Translations under genes and position numbers: made by a program
Shown: positions 11,400 to 22,008 of the stretch, piece after piece
How positions within the stretch are numbered: position 1 is the first letter of the stretch
How the letters are laid out: each line of letters starts with the position of its first letter
Notes under the pieces: model-generated
What the model was told of the DNA's origin: nothing
Database searches by the model: none
Seen by the model: only the letters and a program-made list of their open reading frames with translations
DNA from: Macrothele yani
Lineage: Eukaryota; Arthropoda; Arachnida; Araneae; Macrothelidae
Assembly (NCBI GenBank): GCA_039090855.1
Contig: CM077024.1
Coordinates: 67,892,594 to 67,956,593, forward strand
DNA: 64,000 bases
Reading direction: 5' to 3'

Positions 11400-13393
11400 T
11401 TTACAGCCTGTGTGAGGCGGGTACCAATACGACAATCTAAAAGTAGAATAACGCCTCTTGAACAAATAACTGCTCCCAGACTTGAGCTTATTAGCTTCTT
11501 GTATTAGTGCCAGCTGCACACATATTTTGAGGAGGTGATTGATTTGAAAGAAGATCCTACCTTCTACTGGACATATTCATCTACAGCTCTCTATTGGATT
11601 TTACACGAAGAGAACTGGGAAACTCTGTTGACAATCGTGCAAAGGAGATTTGGAATCTGTCATGAAGGTAGGTTTGGATACATATACCAGACCACCTCAA
11701 CCGTATGAACCTTCCTTCAAAACACTGTTCAGTACTAAAGTTGTTGAGCTGCAAATGGTGGAGGGACCCCAGAGAAAGAAAAAAATTGGCCCACCATCGA
11801 AGTCTCTCGAGAACGAAAGAAGGCTATTGATTACCCGTTCCATAAACTGATCTGCTGAAAAAAAATGGTGTATTAGACGTTTCTCAAAATATTCACGGAT
11901 CTTGAGAATAATTGCCTGGATGCTTCGATTCATCAGAAATTCCCAAACAGATAAACCCAAAACAAAAGGAGAATTGTTAGTGTCTGGAGTAGAAACGGCA
12001 TAGAAAAGCTACTACGGTGAATACAAAGTAATGAATTCGAGGGAAATTTAAAAGGACAATAGAGAAATCTTTCTGTTTTTGAAGATGAAGAAGGGGTCTT
12101 TAGATTAAAGACTAAATCATTAAGATGAATGACGAAGAGGATTTTCCATGCCCTATAATATTGCCTTCGAATCATAAGTTAATATACAGGCTGGCACGAG
12201 AAAGACATCTACATATTTCTCGGTCTGGAACCCAAGTAGTATTGGCAAATATAAACCAAAATATCTGGATTTTGAGAGGACGGAAGGCAGTTCAGAATGT
12301 CATAGCAAAATGTATTCGATGTCGGAGATATGTTACTAAAAATGTTGAAACCATTTATGCTTCACTACTGGTAGATAGAATAAGAGATGCCTTTGTTTTT
12401 GAAGTAACATTCTTCTTAAAGGATGAAATCCGGCATGGATTGTATTATTCAAAAGTGGAGTGAATCGAGCCATACGACTTGAATTGATACCGAGACTTTC
12501 CACTGATGGTTTTCTGTTAGATTTCAGACTGTTCATAGCCAGACGGGGTGGACCAAAACTGGTATATAGCGACAATGGAACCAATTTTGTTGGAACCAGC
12601 AATCTTTTAAAATTGAGACTGGGAAAACTTTGTTCAAATTGTTCAAAATTCATCCATCTTGAAAATTCAGTAGAAATTCAATCCTTCAATTGCTGCCTGG
12701 TGGACAGGTTGGTGGGAGCGACTCTTTCAGATATGAAGAAATTTCTGATAACTTTAGGGACACTTTCTTTCGAGTACGGAGAAACGTTGACAGATTTGTG
12801 CGATGCTCAAGCAGTAACTAATTCCCGACTATTGAGTTACCTTTATGATGATCTCAATGATTTGATACCACTTAAACCTGCCATGTTTATCAAAGACATG
12901 CAGTCCGTCAGTGACCTGATCTAGACCGTCTAGACATGGTAAACACAGTCCGAGGATTTAGGTATTAACAAAGATTACGAGAAGATCTTTGTGAAAGATT
13001 TATGGATGAGTATCTGGGTCTTTTATTCAGATAACTCACAGAAGAGGATAAATAAAGATAATCCAGATAGGGAACATAGTTCTCGTTGGATGTGATAATA
13101 AACGCAGATTGGTTTGGTTAACATGCAGAATTATAGATAAAGTTCCTGGAAAAAAGGAGTGCATTGGAGTGGTGAAAGTTAAGACAGCTAAAGGAGTGAT
13201 GAGGAGACCTGTTCAGAGGATTGATCCTTTAAGTGTGCTACTCCAAGACGATATAATGCTGGTAGATGATGCACGGTCTTCAGTAACAAGTTATGGTGCA
13301 GAACAAAGACAGACCAACAATATTGATCCTGTGTGGACCATTTTAAAATTTAGAAGTAAACGAACAATAACTCTTCCTTCTAGATATGATTAG
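11400..13393 (+). pseudogene. BEL/Pao retrotransposon polyprotein, 3' remnant
   Basis: The plus strand carries broken pieces of a BEL/Pao Pol in the right order. RNase H-side segment ITPLEQITAPRLELISF (about 11445-11495). A linker ending ILRIIAWMLRFI (about 11900-11935). Integrase zinc-binding HHCC region (12125-12360: NHKLIYRLARERHLH, then CIRCRRY). Integrase core with LVYSDNGTNFVG (about 12562-12595) and VTNSRLLSYLYDDLNDLIP (about 12820-12876). C-terminal domain near 13108-13240 (VWLTCRIIDKVPGKKE). Gag, protease and RT are absent. Many frameshifts and stops: an old, 5'-truncated copy. Described only as a defective fragment. Confidence 0.8.
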
Positions 13394-13476
13394 CATTTCA
13401 TGTATAGTGTGTTTAGAATATGAAAATTTGATGTTCGATTTTCCAACCTCGTAAACAAAATCAAAAGTTGGGAGGA

Positions 13477-13725
13477 TGTTAGTCCAAACAACCTGTTTAA
13501 AAAACGATCGCCAGACACATTTACAAGTTATGGGTTACTTGTAAATGTATCTGGCAAACATTTTTAAGCTAACTGTTTTGTAATGATTCGGGGCAACAAG
13601 TTTTATTTGTTGTTGTACTTCTGAATTATATTGGAAATGTCGCGTTCTTTTGCATCTGTTTATGTTTTGTGAAACTAAAATATTTTATATGAGAATAAGA
13701 TAAAGTTGTCATAGTGTCTTGCAAA
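13477..13725 (+). mobile_element. probable 3' LTR of the BEL/Pao remnant
   Basis: A purine run AAAAGTTGGGAGGA (13463-13476), as in a polypurine tract, is directly followed by TGTTAGTCC, a usual LTR start. The right boundary is guessed at a CA near 13725 after an AATAAGATAAA-like polyadenylation region. No second LTR is present for comparison. Confidence 0.5.
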
Positions 13726-15912
13726 TCTGGTTAGTTTTATTTGTACTTGAGGGTTTCAATAATGATTCCTTTCCCAAATGCAAAAATCAGAGAACAAAAT
13801 GCGAAGATCTTGAGGAAATGAAAATGATATTCAGAAATTTTGCACATCATTTGGGACTATGTGTCCGATTCTCCACTTAAGGAAAAAAAAAGAATACTCG
13901 AAAGTCACAGATAAAGGAAGAGGGTCTAAGATATTGAGCCCAGAAACCTGGATTCACCGTAACCCACGCTCAGCTGTTTCTGGTTTAGCCATATCTCATT
14001 AAGGACACCCCGCTGTCTTGAAAAATAGGTTGGATACGATGCAGCATATAGCATTTTAACATAAGGTGGAAATCGACAGAACTGAATCAGGATGAAATAA
14101 TATAGTTCTTTTAGAGAGTAAAGCTTCCTTTTGAAAATAATGGTGCCTAAGAAATAAATTTCAATTTCTTTCTTTCGCCCGCTCTTTTTCGGAAGCGCCT
14201 TGTGTGTCGTTTACTCCTCTTCTTTCTCCATTACCGGAGTTTTCGATTTGTTCGCATATAGTCGGCTGTGGCAGGTACCTGGTAAATGACACATGCCGTA
14301 CACGTTAGATGGATGGATGGATGGATGGGGAAAGGTTTCTCGCCTGGCGGGAAGATTTCTCTTCGGCGAGAAGATGTTTTTGAACGGATCATATCGAGAT
14401 ACATCGACGAACATCAAGCCGATTACGATGTAGAGAAGAATAAAGAGTAAGACCAAATATGTGCGTGGAATTCATCCATGAGATGTGATCGAAGCTGATG
14501 GCATCCAATGGGAGAATCAAAAGAACACATCGCTCTAAAACAAATCGATTCATCTGATGATGAGCTGCGTTCACCGGATGGCCTAGTCATGCTTCCTCTT
14601 TTTCCTTTTTTTCGTTTTTTATATTTCTTCTGAAAGGTGTTTCCCCTTACTTGGCGCATTACGATCGTGGGTAGCTGCTTTATGTTTCTTGGTCTATTAC
14701 ACTCTATTCTCCTTAGATGTTATGTGCTATGGACGCTTTATGAAGTAAAACAAAATGTTCCATATACTCAATTAATGCGTCTGCAGTAACATTCGAAAAC
14801 CCAGGCACTTTATTTAAGTAATTTAAACTGTTTCAACTTATGGACCAAAAATTAATGCGCATGAAAGAAGTTGAAAATCTATGGGAGTTTAAATAGTTTC
14901 CACCAGTCGCATAAAATTACTCGTCAAATTCCCTTTATTTTTAGAAGATAATTGAATTCCTATCAGGTCATCATGCAGTAATTGGCTATACTTAGTTAAA
15001 AATAAAATTAACAATGTTTTCTTTTAATGCTATGTTACATTTTGTGCAAACAATGCAAAACTGCTATGTTTTGCACAAACAATACGCAGAACGTAACAAT
15101 TTCGACGAAGATTATTTCATGGAAAACTGAAACAGGGTTTTTTTTTATTCATCGAGAAACATACTAGAGTTGAAAAGTTCTAATGACGATGGCTTCACGA
15201 TAAGATAGTTTTAACTGAGCGCTTCCACCATACAAGCCCATTTAAAACGCGCCAAAACTTTTGCAATAACACTTTCAGGAAATATTAAAAGAACGTTTTG
15301 TAATGATGTTATAAAAAACAGTTTCATTAAAAACTAAGAAAGTATTGCGCGTTACTTTGCTCTGAAAAGCACAGGTAAAATGTTGATGTTTTTGCGCTTG
15401 CGCAGATCTACAGAATGTTTTATGCTAAAAGTTGCTTAAGTTATTTTGGCAGATGTTGAAGACATATGCGATGCTTATTGCAGATATGACATTAGATTTA
15501 TTCTGTCACGCAACGTTTTTTTCAAAGTGATGTAACACTTTTGGCTACATCACGTTTTACCTATTTGATAATCTACTAATTAATCAGTACGATGCATATC
15601 ATCAATACTTTCATGATTTGCGTTATATGGAATGATATGAATATACATTCAAGTCGTGATAACTTTTTTTCCGTTAAAAACAATGGAATACTTACTGAAG
15701 TTTGTAGAAACACACACTTCATTTGTATATTTTCATTATGTGTTTATTCTTTCTTTTACCTTTTTAACACTTCCGTGTAATTTAACGTTAAACGTTCTTC
15801 CCTATTGAAAAATTTAACACTAATGCCAGAAAGAAAGAGTAAATATCCATCATTTGCAATGCTCGTAAATTGCTGTCTTGAATTACTCGCGGTGCTTTTT
15901 AGCAGTTTGTTG
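13726..15912. other. intergenic, AT-rich; GATG microsatellite
   Basis: No gene recognised. 14308-14330 is (GATG)n/(GGAT)n with five units. Reading frames near 14211-14659 overlap the microsatellite or lack motifs. Confidence 0.45.
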
Positions 15913-15924
15913 AAAGTCTGAAAG

Positions 15925-16142
15925 GCCGCCCCGGTGGCGCAGTGGTCTAAGCGATGGCTTCTGCTCATTCGTCCGACAGGGGTCCGGGTTCGAATCCCGT
16001 GAGGCATGGATGTTGCGTTTGTCTTACGGCCCTGGCTCTCTCCCTTCCCTGGAGCTAGTTGCCCTAAATTAGGGACTGGCGACTGCTTATAGCCCATTGA
16101 GTTGCTCACAGTGGTCGTTAAACCTTCAACCAAAAAAAAAAA
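15925..16142 (+). mobile_element. SINE family 1 with perfect target-site duplication
   Basis: Full-length copy: GCCGCCCCGGTGGCGCAGTG head, B-box GGGTTCGAATCCCG, body GGCATGGATGTTGCG, end GTTGCTCACAGTGGTCG and a poly(A) tail. AAAGTCTGAAAG flanks it on both sides (15913-15924 and 16143-16154), showing target-primed insertion. Fairly young. Confidence 0.92.
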
Positions 16143-16154
16143 AAAGTCTGAAAG

Positions 16155-16849
16155 TCTTGGTGAATGCTTAGTCTTGGCTGCACGATAACATATCAGACAA
16201 CAAGTCCGAAATTGCCGATAACTGCTACCTTTACCCAACTCGATACCTGGTACTCAATAAAATGCGACTCAATTTCCAGCATGCTGCATTTAGCAGCTGT
16301 AGGAACCAGCGTTCCGAGCTATCTCTCGGCAGTCGTGATTTACGAAATAAATAGAGAAACCAATTGCAGTGTGCGTATGTACCAGAGCACTGGCCACCCG
16401 GAAAAGAGGGTCTTAGTCACTAAATTGTTGGTAGTGCGTGATGTAAAAGTTTCATACTTGAATTATCTGAGTAGTGCAGGGAAGAGGTGTTATGCACCAA
16501 AAGCAGGATAAGGTGGGAAAGCTTTGGTCATGGGGCTGACACCATTCAACCAAACAGCGCATGCAGGTATTATGAAAAAAGTCCCCATGTACATCATTAA
16601 GTTTCATTTTTTTGCACTCAGTAGGCCTTGATTACGCAGCACAAGACTTCTGGGACAAAATATCAGGGACATTTATTTTTTATGCGGGATGAGAAAATTA
16701 TTTCTGTATTTATCTTGGCACTCTTAAAAAACAATGACAGAATATTTAGGAAGTATAACCAATAATTTTATTCAAACCGCACAGACTAAGGTGTGGCGTT
16801 GCTTCAATTCCCAGTGACAGTCGAAGCTGTACGAATTTGGATGATGTAA
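16155..16849. other. intergenic, nothing recognised
   Basis: A 115-codon plus-strand frame starts at 16164 but has no motif, and its first bases overlap the SINE flank. Not supported as a gene. Confidence 0.35.
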
Positions 16850-16859
16850 ATCCGTTTAT

Positions 16860-17030
16860 TGGTGTAAGTACGAGATGGATGTAAAGTCAGATAATATCTG
16901 AAAACTTGAAACTTTCGTCGTCCTGGAGCGGGAATGGAATCCACGTCTCCGGGATAGCGCCCGAGTATGCTAACCAGTACACCACCAAGAACGACGAAGT
17001 TCCAAGTTTCCGATTCCAAATTTCAAGAAC
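16860..17030 (-). mobile_element. tRNA-like repeat family 2 (single copy)
   Basis: On the minus strand: TTGGTGGTGTACTGGTTAGC (A-box-like), GGAGACGTGGATTCCATTCC (B-box region, diverged) and CCAGGACGACG, followed by GTTTTCAGATATTATCTGAC. This is the head and body found as palindromic pairs at 21191-21785 and 37989-38371. Not a functional tRNA gene. Confidence 0.7.
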
Positions 17031-17682
17031 GACCAAGTGTCAAGTTGTAGTTTCCCTGTAACTCCCCATACCAGATGCCAAGCTGAAGATTTGCTTTTAA
17101 CTTCCGCAGCAGAGGTAAACCCACGGAAAGAGAAAAGATGAAATGTACTGGAGCACGCTGTGATTTATGCCAGGGATAAAAAATATAGTGGGTAGAATTT
17201 CCTTTGAACTATACACGTTACGACATATGTTCGTGACATTCAGCAAATTTTGTCGAAACATTCTTTACCTAAGATTCTCTGAAAGATTGACATCGTACTT
17301 GTACAAATTTCCTACGTAATACTTCTATGATCTTTTTGTCCAAAGGACATCAGCTCCCAAATTAGGCCATTTTTTCAGCGTATTTACATAGCGTTCCGAA
17401 TTTCTGATGGAGGTCACTGGCATGTGCAAATATATTTTTAACAATCGATTTCGAAGCTTTGAACATACTGTTTTGACTGAAAATTATTTTGCAAATAATT
17501 CTACTTAACCGAACACTAAGAAAAAGTTGTTCAATACACTGAAGTAGCAAATTATAAGGAACTACCAATAGCAATCAGACGCGTGCCATCCTCACATGTA
17601 CGCAACTATGATTTTGAGATGGATTTATGAAAAAGCTCACTCCAAAGGATTCAGACGTGTGCGAAGCGTAAATAGCTTCAAT
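17031..17682. other. intergenic, nothing recognised
   Basis: No gene. The right part probably contains the 5' non-coding end of the Tc1 element whose transposase starts at 17683; its TIR was not identified. Confidence 0.35.
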
Positions 17683-18522
17683 ATGGAGAAAGCTCACGAT
17701 TCAGGCAAATTTGAAGGCGGTATGATGGTTGGTTCTATGCAGGCAGATAAGGGTACCTCAGGAACGGTACACTTTCTCGGTTATGCAAGAATAACTGCAT
17801 CAAGGGTGTACAATGAGTGGTGCACAAACAATAAAATAAGTACTCACCGGTCTTCCTGTGAGTGCGAACAACTGGTCGATATTCGAGGGCAACGTAGGCT
17901 GAAGAATGATAACAGACGAGGGTTACTTATACGGGATAACAAACGAGTTTTATTGCGTCAAATAACTGCGCAGTACAATAGCGGCGTCGAGAGGAGTAAT
18001 ACAGTATACACAGCCTGCCGCAAATTTGGGCAAATGGACTACAACAGAAGATTTACACTTCGTGTTGCTCTTGTCTCTGCTAAAAAAACTAACAAATTCG
18101 TCTTCAGTGGGCACAGAATCACTTAAACCAGAACCTTGAGGACTGGTAAAAAGTCACCTGGTCCGATGAATCGTATTTAAAATTAATGCACGCAGATAGA
18201 TGGGCCAGAATATGGCATCAACAGCACGGATCGATGGATTCCATCTGCCTAACGTAAATGGTAAAAGCTGGTGGAAGGAGTATAATGGTCTGGGGTCTTT
18301 TTTCATGGCTGGCATTTGTTACTTCAATACCCCTGGAACTTTATTCGATGCTAAAAGTCATCTTAACATTATTGTGGGCCAGACAAGCGCATACACATAT
18401 GTGTGCATGGCATTTCCTAATGGAGAAGGCTACTTCCAGCAGGATAATGTGCTATGTCACAACGCTCGGATCGTCATACTGTGGTTTTAGGAATAGGAAA
18501 GTGACTTCAAAGTGTTAAAATG
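17683..18522 (+). pseudogene. Tc1-like transposase, N-terminal and catalytic part (split gene)
   Basis: Opens at ATG 17683 (MEKAHDSGKFEGGMMVGSM), the usual HTH start, followed by SRVYNEWCTNNKISTHRSS, DIRGQRRL, QITAQYNSGV and a first-Asp region at about 18155-18170 (SDESY-like, off frame). GYFQQDNVLCHNA (about 18426-18465) holds the second Asp. Several stops. The coding sequence is cut at 18522 by fold-back A and resumes at 19576. Confidence 0.82.
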
Positions 18523-19575
18523 CGGTGTCGCACGATTGGTCGAATAATGATTGGTCGACATAACAATTGGTCGACACCCGATTGTCGACAGTAACGATTG
18601 GTCGGCAGCACGATGGGTCGACATAACGATCAGTCGACCGTAACGACTAGTCGACAGTAACGACTGGTGGACAGCACGATTGGTCGACACAACGATTGGT
18701 CGAGATAACCATTGGTTCAGAGGATTATAGTTTACATTCGCAGCGGTACTTCTCAGAACGTACTGACCTCTCAAAGCGTAACGCTCCTTTTGGGAAATGA
18801 TATCTTTTAGAATGTAGTCCTCAGAACGTACAACATTATAACATATGTATTCCAAATAGGCCCACGAGTCATCTTTTGTACTCCAAGTGAAATCTATATA
18901 AAGGGCCTTCTGAACGATGTTATTTCCGAAAGGGCCCCGGGCGCTTTAGGTATAGGCACCTTGGGGAAACTGCCACACATAATTCGGAAACTCGAAAAAT
19001 TGCCCCACCGAAAAATTTCCACACATTCAAACCGTTTCTCGGACTAACGGCGATTTGTGCTAGTCCCCTTAATGAAAACCATGTCGCAATTTTCCGGTGG
19101 GGTAATTTTTCTGTGTGTGGCAATTTTCCGGGTTGCTGAAAGATGTGTGGCAATCTTCCGGTGGGCAATTTTTCTGTGTGTGGCAATTTTCCGGGTTGCT
19201 GAAAGATGTGTGGCAATTTTTCGGTGGGGCAATTTTTCTGTGTGTGGGAATTTTCCTGGTTGCTGAAAGATGTGTGGCAATTTTTCGGTGGGGCAATTTT
19301 TCTGTGTGTGGGAATTTTCCGGGTTGCTGAAAGATGTGTGGCAATCTTCCGGTGGGGCAATTTACCGCCAAACTGTTTGCACTTACAAAAATTTTTTTCC
19401 AAGTTCCGTTGACCATTATACATATTGTATGTCGACCAATGTCGACTAATCGTTATATCGACCAGTCATTACTGTCGACCAATCGTTATGTCGACTAATC
19501 ATTTCTGTCGACCAATAGTTATGCCGACCAATCGTTATGTCGAACAACCGTTTGTCGACCAATATTTACATACCC
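18523..19575. mobile_element. fold-back element A with GTCGAC minisatellite arms
   Basis: A 9 bp direct duplication, GTTAAAATG, lies at 18514-18522 and 19576-19584. Tips are CGGTGTCGCACGATTGG (left) and GGGTATGTAAATATTGG (right, reversed). Both arms are arrays of a unit of about 16 bp, TGGTCGACATAACGAT: left 18530-18716, right 19433-19565 in inverted orientation. The centre has its own repeat (19080-19370). No transposase gene, so non-autonomous. It interrupts a Tc1 transposase exactly at its VLKW codons. The 9 bp duplication and arm structure recall MULE-type fold-back (FB) elements; that assignment is inference. Confidence 0.85.
19080..19370 (+). repeat. tandem repeat of about 64 bp in fold-back A
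   Basis: About 4.5 copies of a unit containing GGTGGGGCAATTTTTCTGTG and CCGGGTTGCTGAAAGATGTG. 18960-19030 holds an inverted partial copy (ATTGCCCCACCGAAAAA), so the centre is also palindromic. Several long open frames on both strands are repeat translations only. Confidence 0.85.
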
Positions 19576-19839
19576 GTTAAAATGGCCCCACACTCTCTGT
19601 ATCTTAAATCAAGTGAACACCTGTCAAATGATATTGAGAGAGCCATTCGAAAAAGACACCGTGTTCCAGCGAACATTCAACTATTCCCGGACTCTATCAC
19701 ATCAGCTAGGCTAAATATACCTGTAGAACGATATCAGCACCTCATTGAATCCATGCCACATAAAATAGATGCTGTTCGAAAGGCCCCAGGAGGCCCAAAA
19801 CGTTATTATATAGATATTCCTGAGTGTGTAACGGTTTGA
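19576..19839 (+). pseudogene. Tc1-like transposase, C-terminal part after fold-back A
   Basis: Resumes at the duplicated GTTAAAATG. The frame reads LKWPPHSLYLKSSEHL, a decayed form of the PPxSPDLNPIEHLW block, then RLNIPVERYQHLIESMPHKI and AVRKAPGGPKRYY, the standard Tc1 C-terminus. It joins in frame with 17683-18522 once fold-back A and one duplication copy are removed. Confidence 0.85.
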
Positions 19840-19845
19840 AATATA

Positions 19846-20929
19846 CACTATATTGACAAAAAACACCGGACACCACTTCAAAAACAAATGAACGGATCCG
19901 CTGCGTTGTTAAGATGCGCAGTACAGCTGCAAACGATCTAGAAAACAAGCCTGCACCTCACCGCGATCATATCGCACTGTGAGGTTGAGTAACAATGTCG
20001 CGGCGGGAGAAAACTGACTTTAAGAAAGAAAAGATTGTTGGGTGTTATATTATTGGGCTGTCCATAAGAGAAACCGAGAGGCGTTTAAATATACCCAAAT
20101 CAACTGTTTTGGATGTACTGAATAAGTGGAAGACACATGGCGCATCTGAAGTAGCAAAACGTACTGGAAGACCAAAGAAAATCAGTGATAGAGGACCTCG
20201 AAGCCTCCGAAGAGTCGTTACAGCTAATCGACGGAGTACTGCACAAGACCTCAGTGTACAGGAGAGTAAAAATGCTGGAACCTCGGTATTTACACGTACC
20301 ACTCGCAGATAACTTTATTCCGTGCGTTACCGTGGTCGTGCGGCTGCTCATGAACCTTTCATCTCCACTCGAAATGCTACTCGTCGTTTAGCATGGTGTA
20401 AGGAACATTTATCGTGGACCGTAGATCAATGGAAACGGGTTCTATAGACTGATTAATCCAGATACACGATCAATAAGTCTGATGACCGAGCGTGGGTATA
20501 GCGGCAGCCGAGAAAGTTATTTACCGCAGTGTACTGTTATTATGGTCAAGTTTGGAGCTAGTAGTATATTCGTGTGGGAGGGTTTTTGTGGTATGGTCCC
20601 GGCCCATTGGTTATCGTAGACAAACCTGTTAACCAGCACGTCTACCTCGATATTCTGGACAATTATGCTCTACCAACTCTGTGGCAATACTATGAAACCG
20701 AGCCTTGTTGGTACCAAGGCCTACTACTAAGCAACATTTAGTGACAGCATTGTGTACTGAATGAAAGCGTATACCTATCGCTGTGTTCCAAAACCTTGAC
20801 GAAATCATGTCTCGAAGGTTCAGTGCATGCATTAAGGCCAAAAGTGGACAGACACCGTACTAATGTATGTCAATAAATGCTATGTTGTGTTTCTCTGCTT
20901 GGTGTCCGGTGACTTTTGTCAATATAGTG
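19846..20929 (+). mobile_element. Tc1-like transposon
   Basis: Inverted ends are CACTATATTGACAAAAAACA (left) and CACTATATTGACAAAAGTCA (right, reversed), both continuing into ACCGGACACC. TA dinucleotides lie within the first bases of each end, so the exact boundary could be 19849/20926. It lies directly downstream of the preceding Tc1 gene. Carries a plus-strand transposase pseudogene. Confidence 0.88.
19995..20840 (+). pseudogene. Tc1-like transposase pseudogene
   Basis: The N-terminal domain is well kept for 105 residues: MSRREKTDFKKEKIVGCYII, HTH ETERRLNIPKSTVLDVLNKW, linker KRTGRPKKISDRG. It then shifts frame repeatedly. RRLAWCKEHLSWTVDQWKRVL (about 20389-20445) precedes a damaged first-Asp motif where stops replace two positions (20447-20455). 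LVIVDKPVNQHVYLDILDN follows. The second Asp and Glu blocks are too decayed to place. Ends near the right TIR. Confidence 0.75.
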
Positions 20930-21190
20930 CATGATTTAATTCAAGAATCAGGAAAAGTAGTTTTAATAAAATACTGTTTGACTTTAACTTTGTAAGTCAG
21001 TGTCACTTTTCAAAATGTTTTTTTGTCTTCTTCATATGCTACCTTCAACATACTGTGAATTTTTGTGCTTGACTGTGAACAATTTTCACCTTCCACGTTC
21101 TTAGGCTGTCTACCCACCCTTCTCACAATTGTTTTCTTACTGTCTCACATTTTTCTTGTCAACAAAAATTAAATGAAGGATCTTAATCAT
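20930..21190. other. short intergenic stretch
   Basis: No gene or repeat recognised. Confidence 0.4.
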
Positions 21191-21785
21191 GAAAGAAATA
21201 CGGGATTACGCCAAATATTACAAATTTTGAAGATGACAATCCGATTTTTGACGTAAATGTGACAAGGATGGTAAGTCAGATAATATCCGAAAACTTGAAA
21301 ATTTTCATCTTCCTGGAGCGGGACTCGAACCCGCATCTTGCAGAAAACGCCCGGGAAATGCTAACCACTACACCACCCTGAACGACCGAGTTCCAAGTTT
21401 CCGATCAATTTGAATATTACCATCACAGGATTCGCTAGTCGAAGTAACCGGCATTCATGTTTAGCGAATCTGCAGGTTAAGAATCTTATCCCGTGTTTGC
21501 TCGGAGAAGCAGATAAATCATGAAATAAATACGGGATTACGCCATATAATACAAATTTTAAAGATGACAATCCGATTTTTGGCATAAATGTGACAAGGAT
21601 GGTAAGTCAGGTGATATCCGAAAACTTGAAAATTTTGATCGTCCTGGAGCGGGACTGGAAATCGCGTCTCCCAGAAAACACCCGATGAAAATTTCCAAGT
21701 TTTCGGATATTATCTGACTTACCATCCTTGTCACATTTACGCCAAAAATCGGATTATCATCTTCAAAATTTGAAGTATCATAAAT
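21191..21785. mobile_element. palindromic tRNA-like repeat family 2, two units
   Basis: Unit one (21191-21518) begins TCATGAAAGAAATACGGGAT and contains a minus-strand tRNA-like module: GGAGCGGGACTCGAACCCGC (reversed B-box) and TGCTAACCACTACACCACCC (reversed A-box). Unit two (21519-21785) starts with the same leader, has a damaged module, then folds back: CGATGAAAATTTCCAAG to TCTTCAAAATTTG is the inverted copy of its own left arm. Flanks AAGGATCTTAA and AAGTATCATAA may be a decayed duplication. Head-to-head palindromes are unusual for a SINE. Confidence 0.75.
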
Positions 21786-21800
21786 TTGTTTTATTTGTTT

Positions 21801-22008
21801 GTCTCATGGTTTAATGACCATCGAGAGCAACTCGCGGCTATAAGCAGTGGCACCACCATGTAGGGCCACTGGTTACAAGGAAAGGAGAGAGAGCCAGCCC
21901 GCGTTGTAAAACAACGCATCTTCCGTACTTCATCCGAGACAGGAACCCAGACTCACTTGGATGAACAGTCAGAGTCTAGAGCTTAACCCACATCACCACC
22001 GGGGCTGC
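21801..22008 (-). mobile_element. SINE family 1, diverged copy
   Basis: Reverse complement gives a CCCCGGTGGTGATG head, a decayed B-box region, a TTACAACGCGGGCTGGCTC block, CCAGTGGCCCTACA and GGTCATTAAACC tail. Heavily mutated but collinear with other copies. Confidence 0.7.

Noticed and set aside
15925..16000. Possible tRNA genes at SINE heads (also 5211, 44761, 21300, 38240, 30720, 31060, 40680)
   Set aside because: A-box and B-box are present but the acceptor stems do not close, and each is joined to a repeated non-tRNA body or tail. They are SINE promoters, not tRNA genes.
18530..18716. Regular short repeats resembling a CRISPR array (also 60010-60355 and 41330-41545)
   Set aside because: Units are contiguous 14-17 bp minisatellites without unique spacers, have inverted partners, and lie in a eukaryotic genome.
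18920..19423. 167-codon minus-strand frame and several overlapping frames
   Set aside because: Translation of the 64 bp tandem repeat in fold-back A; open in several frames because the unit lacks stops.
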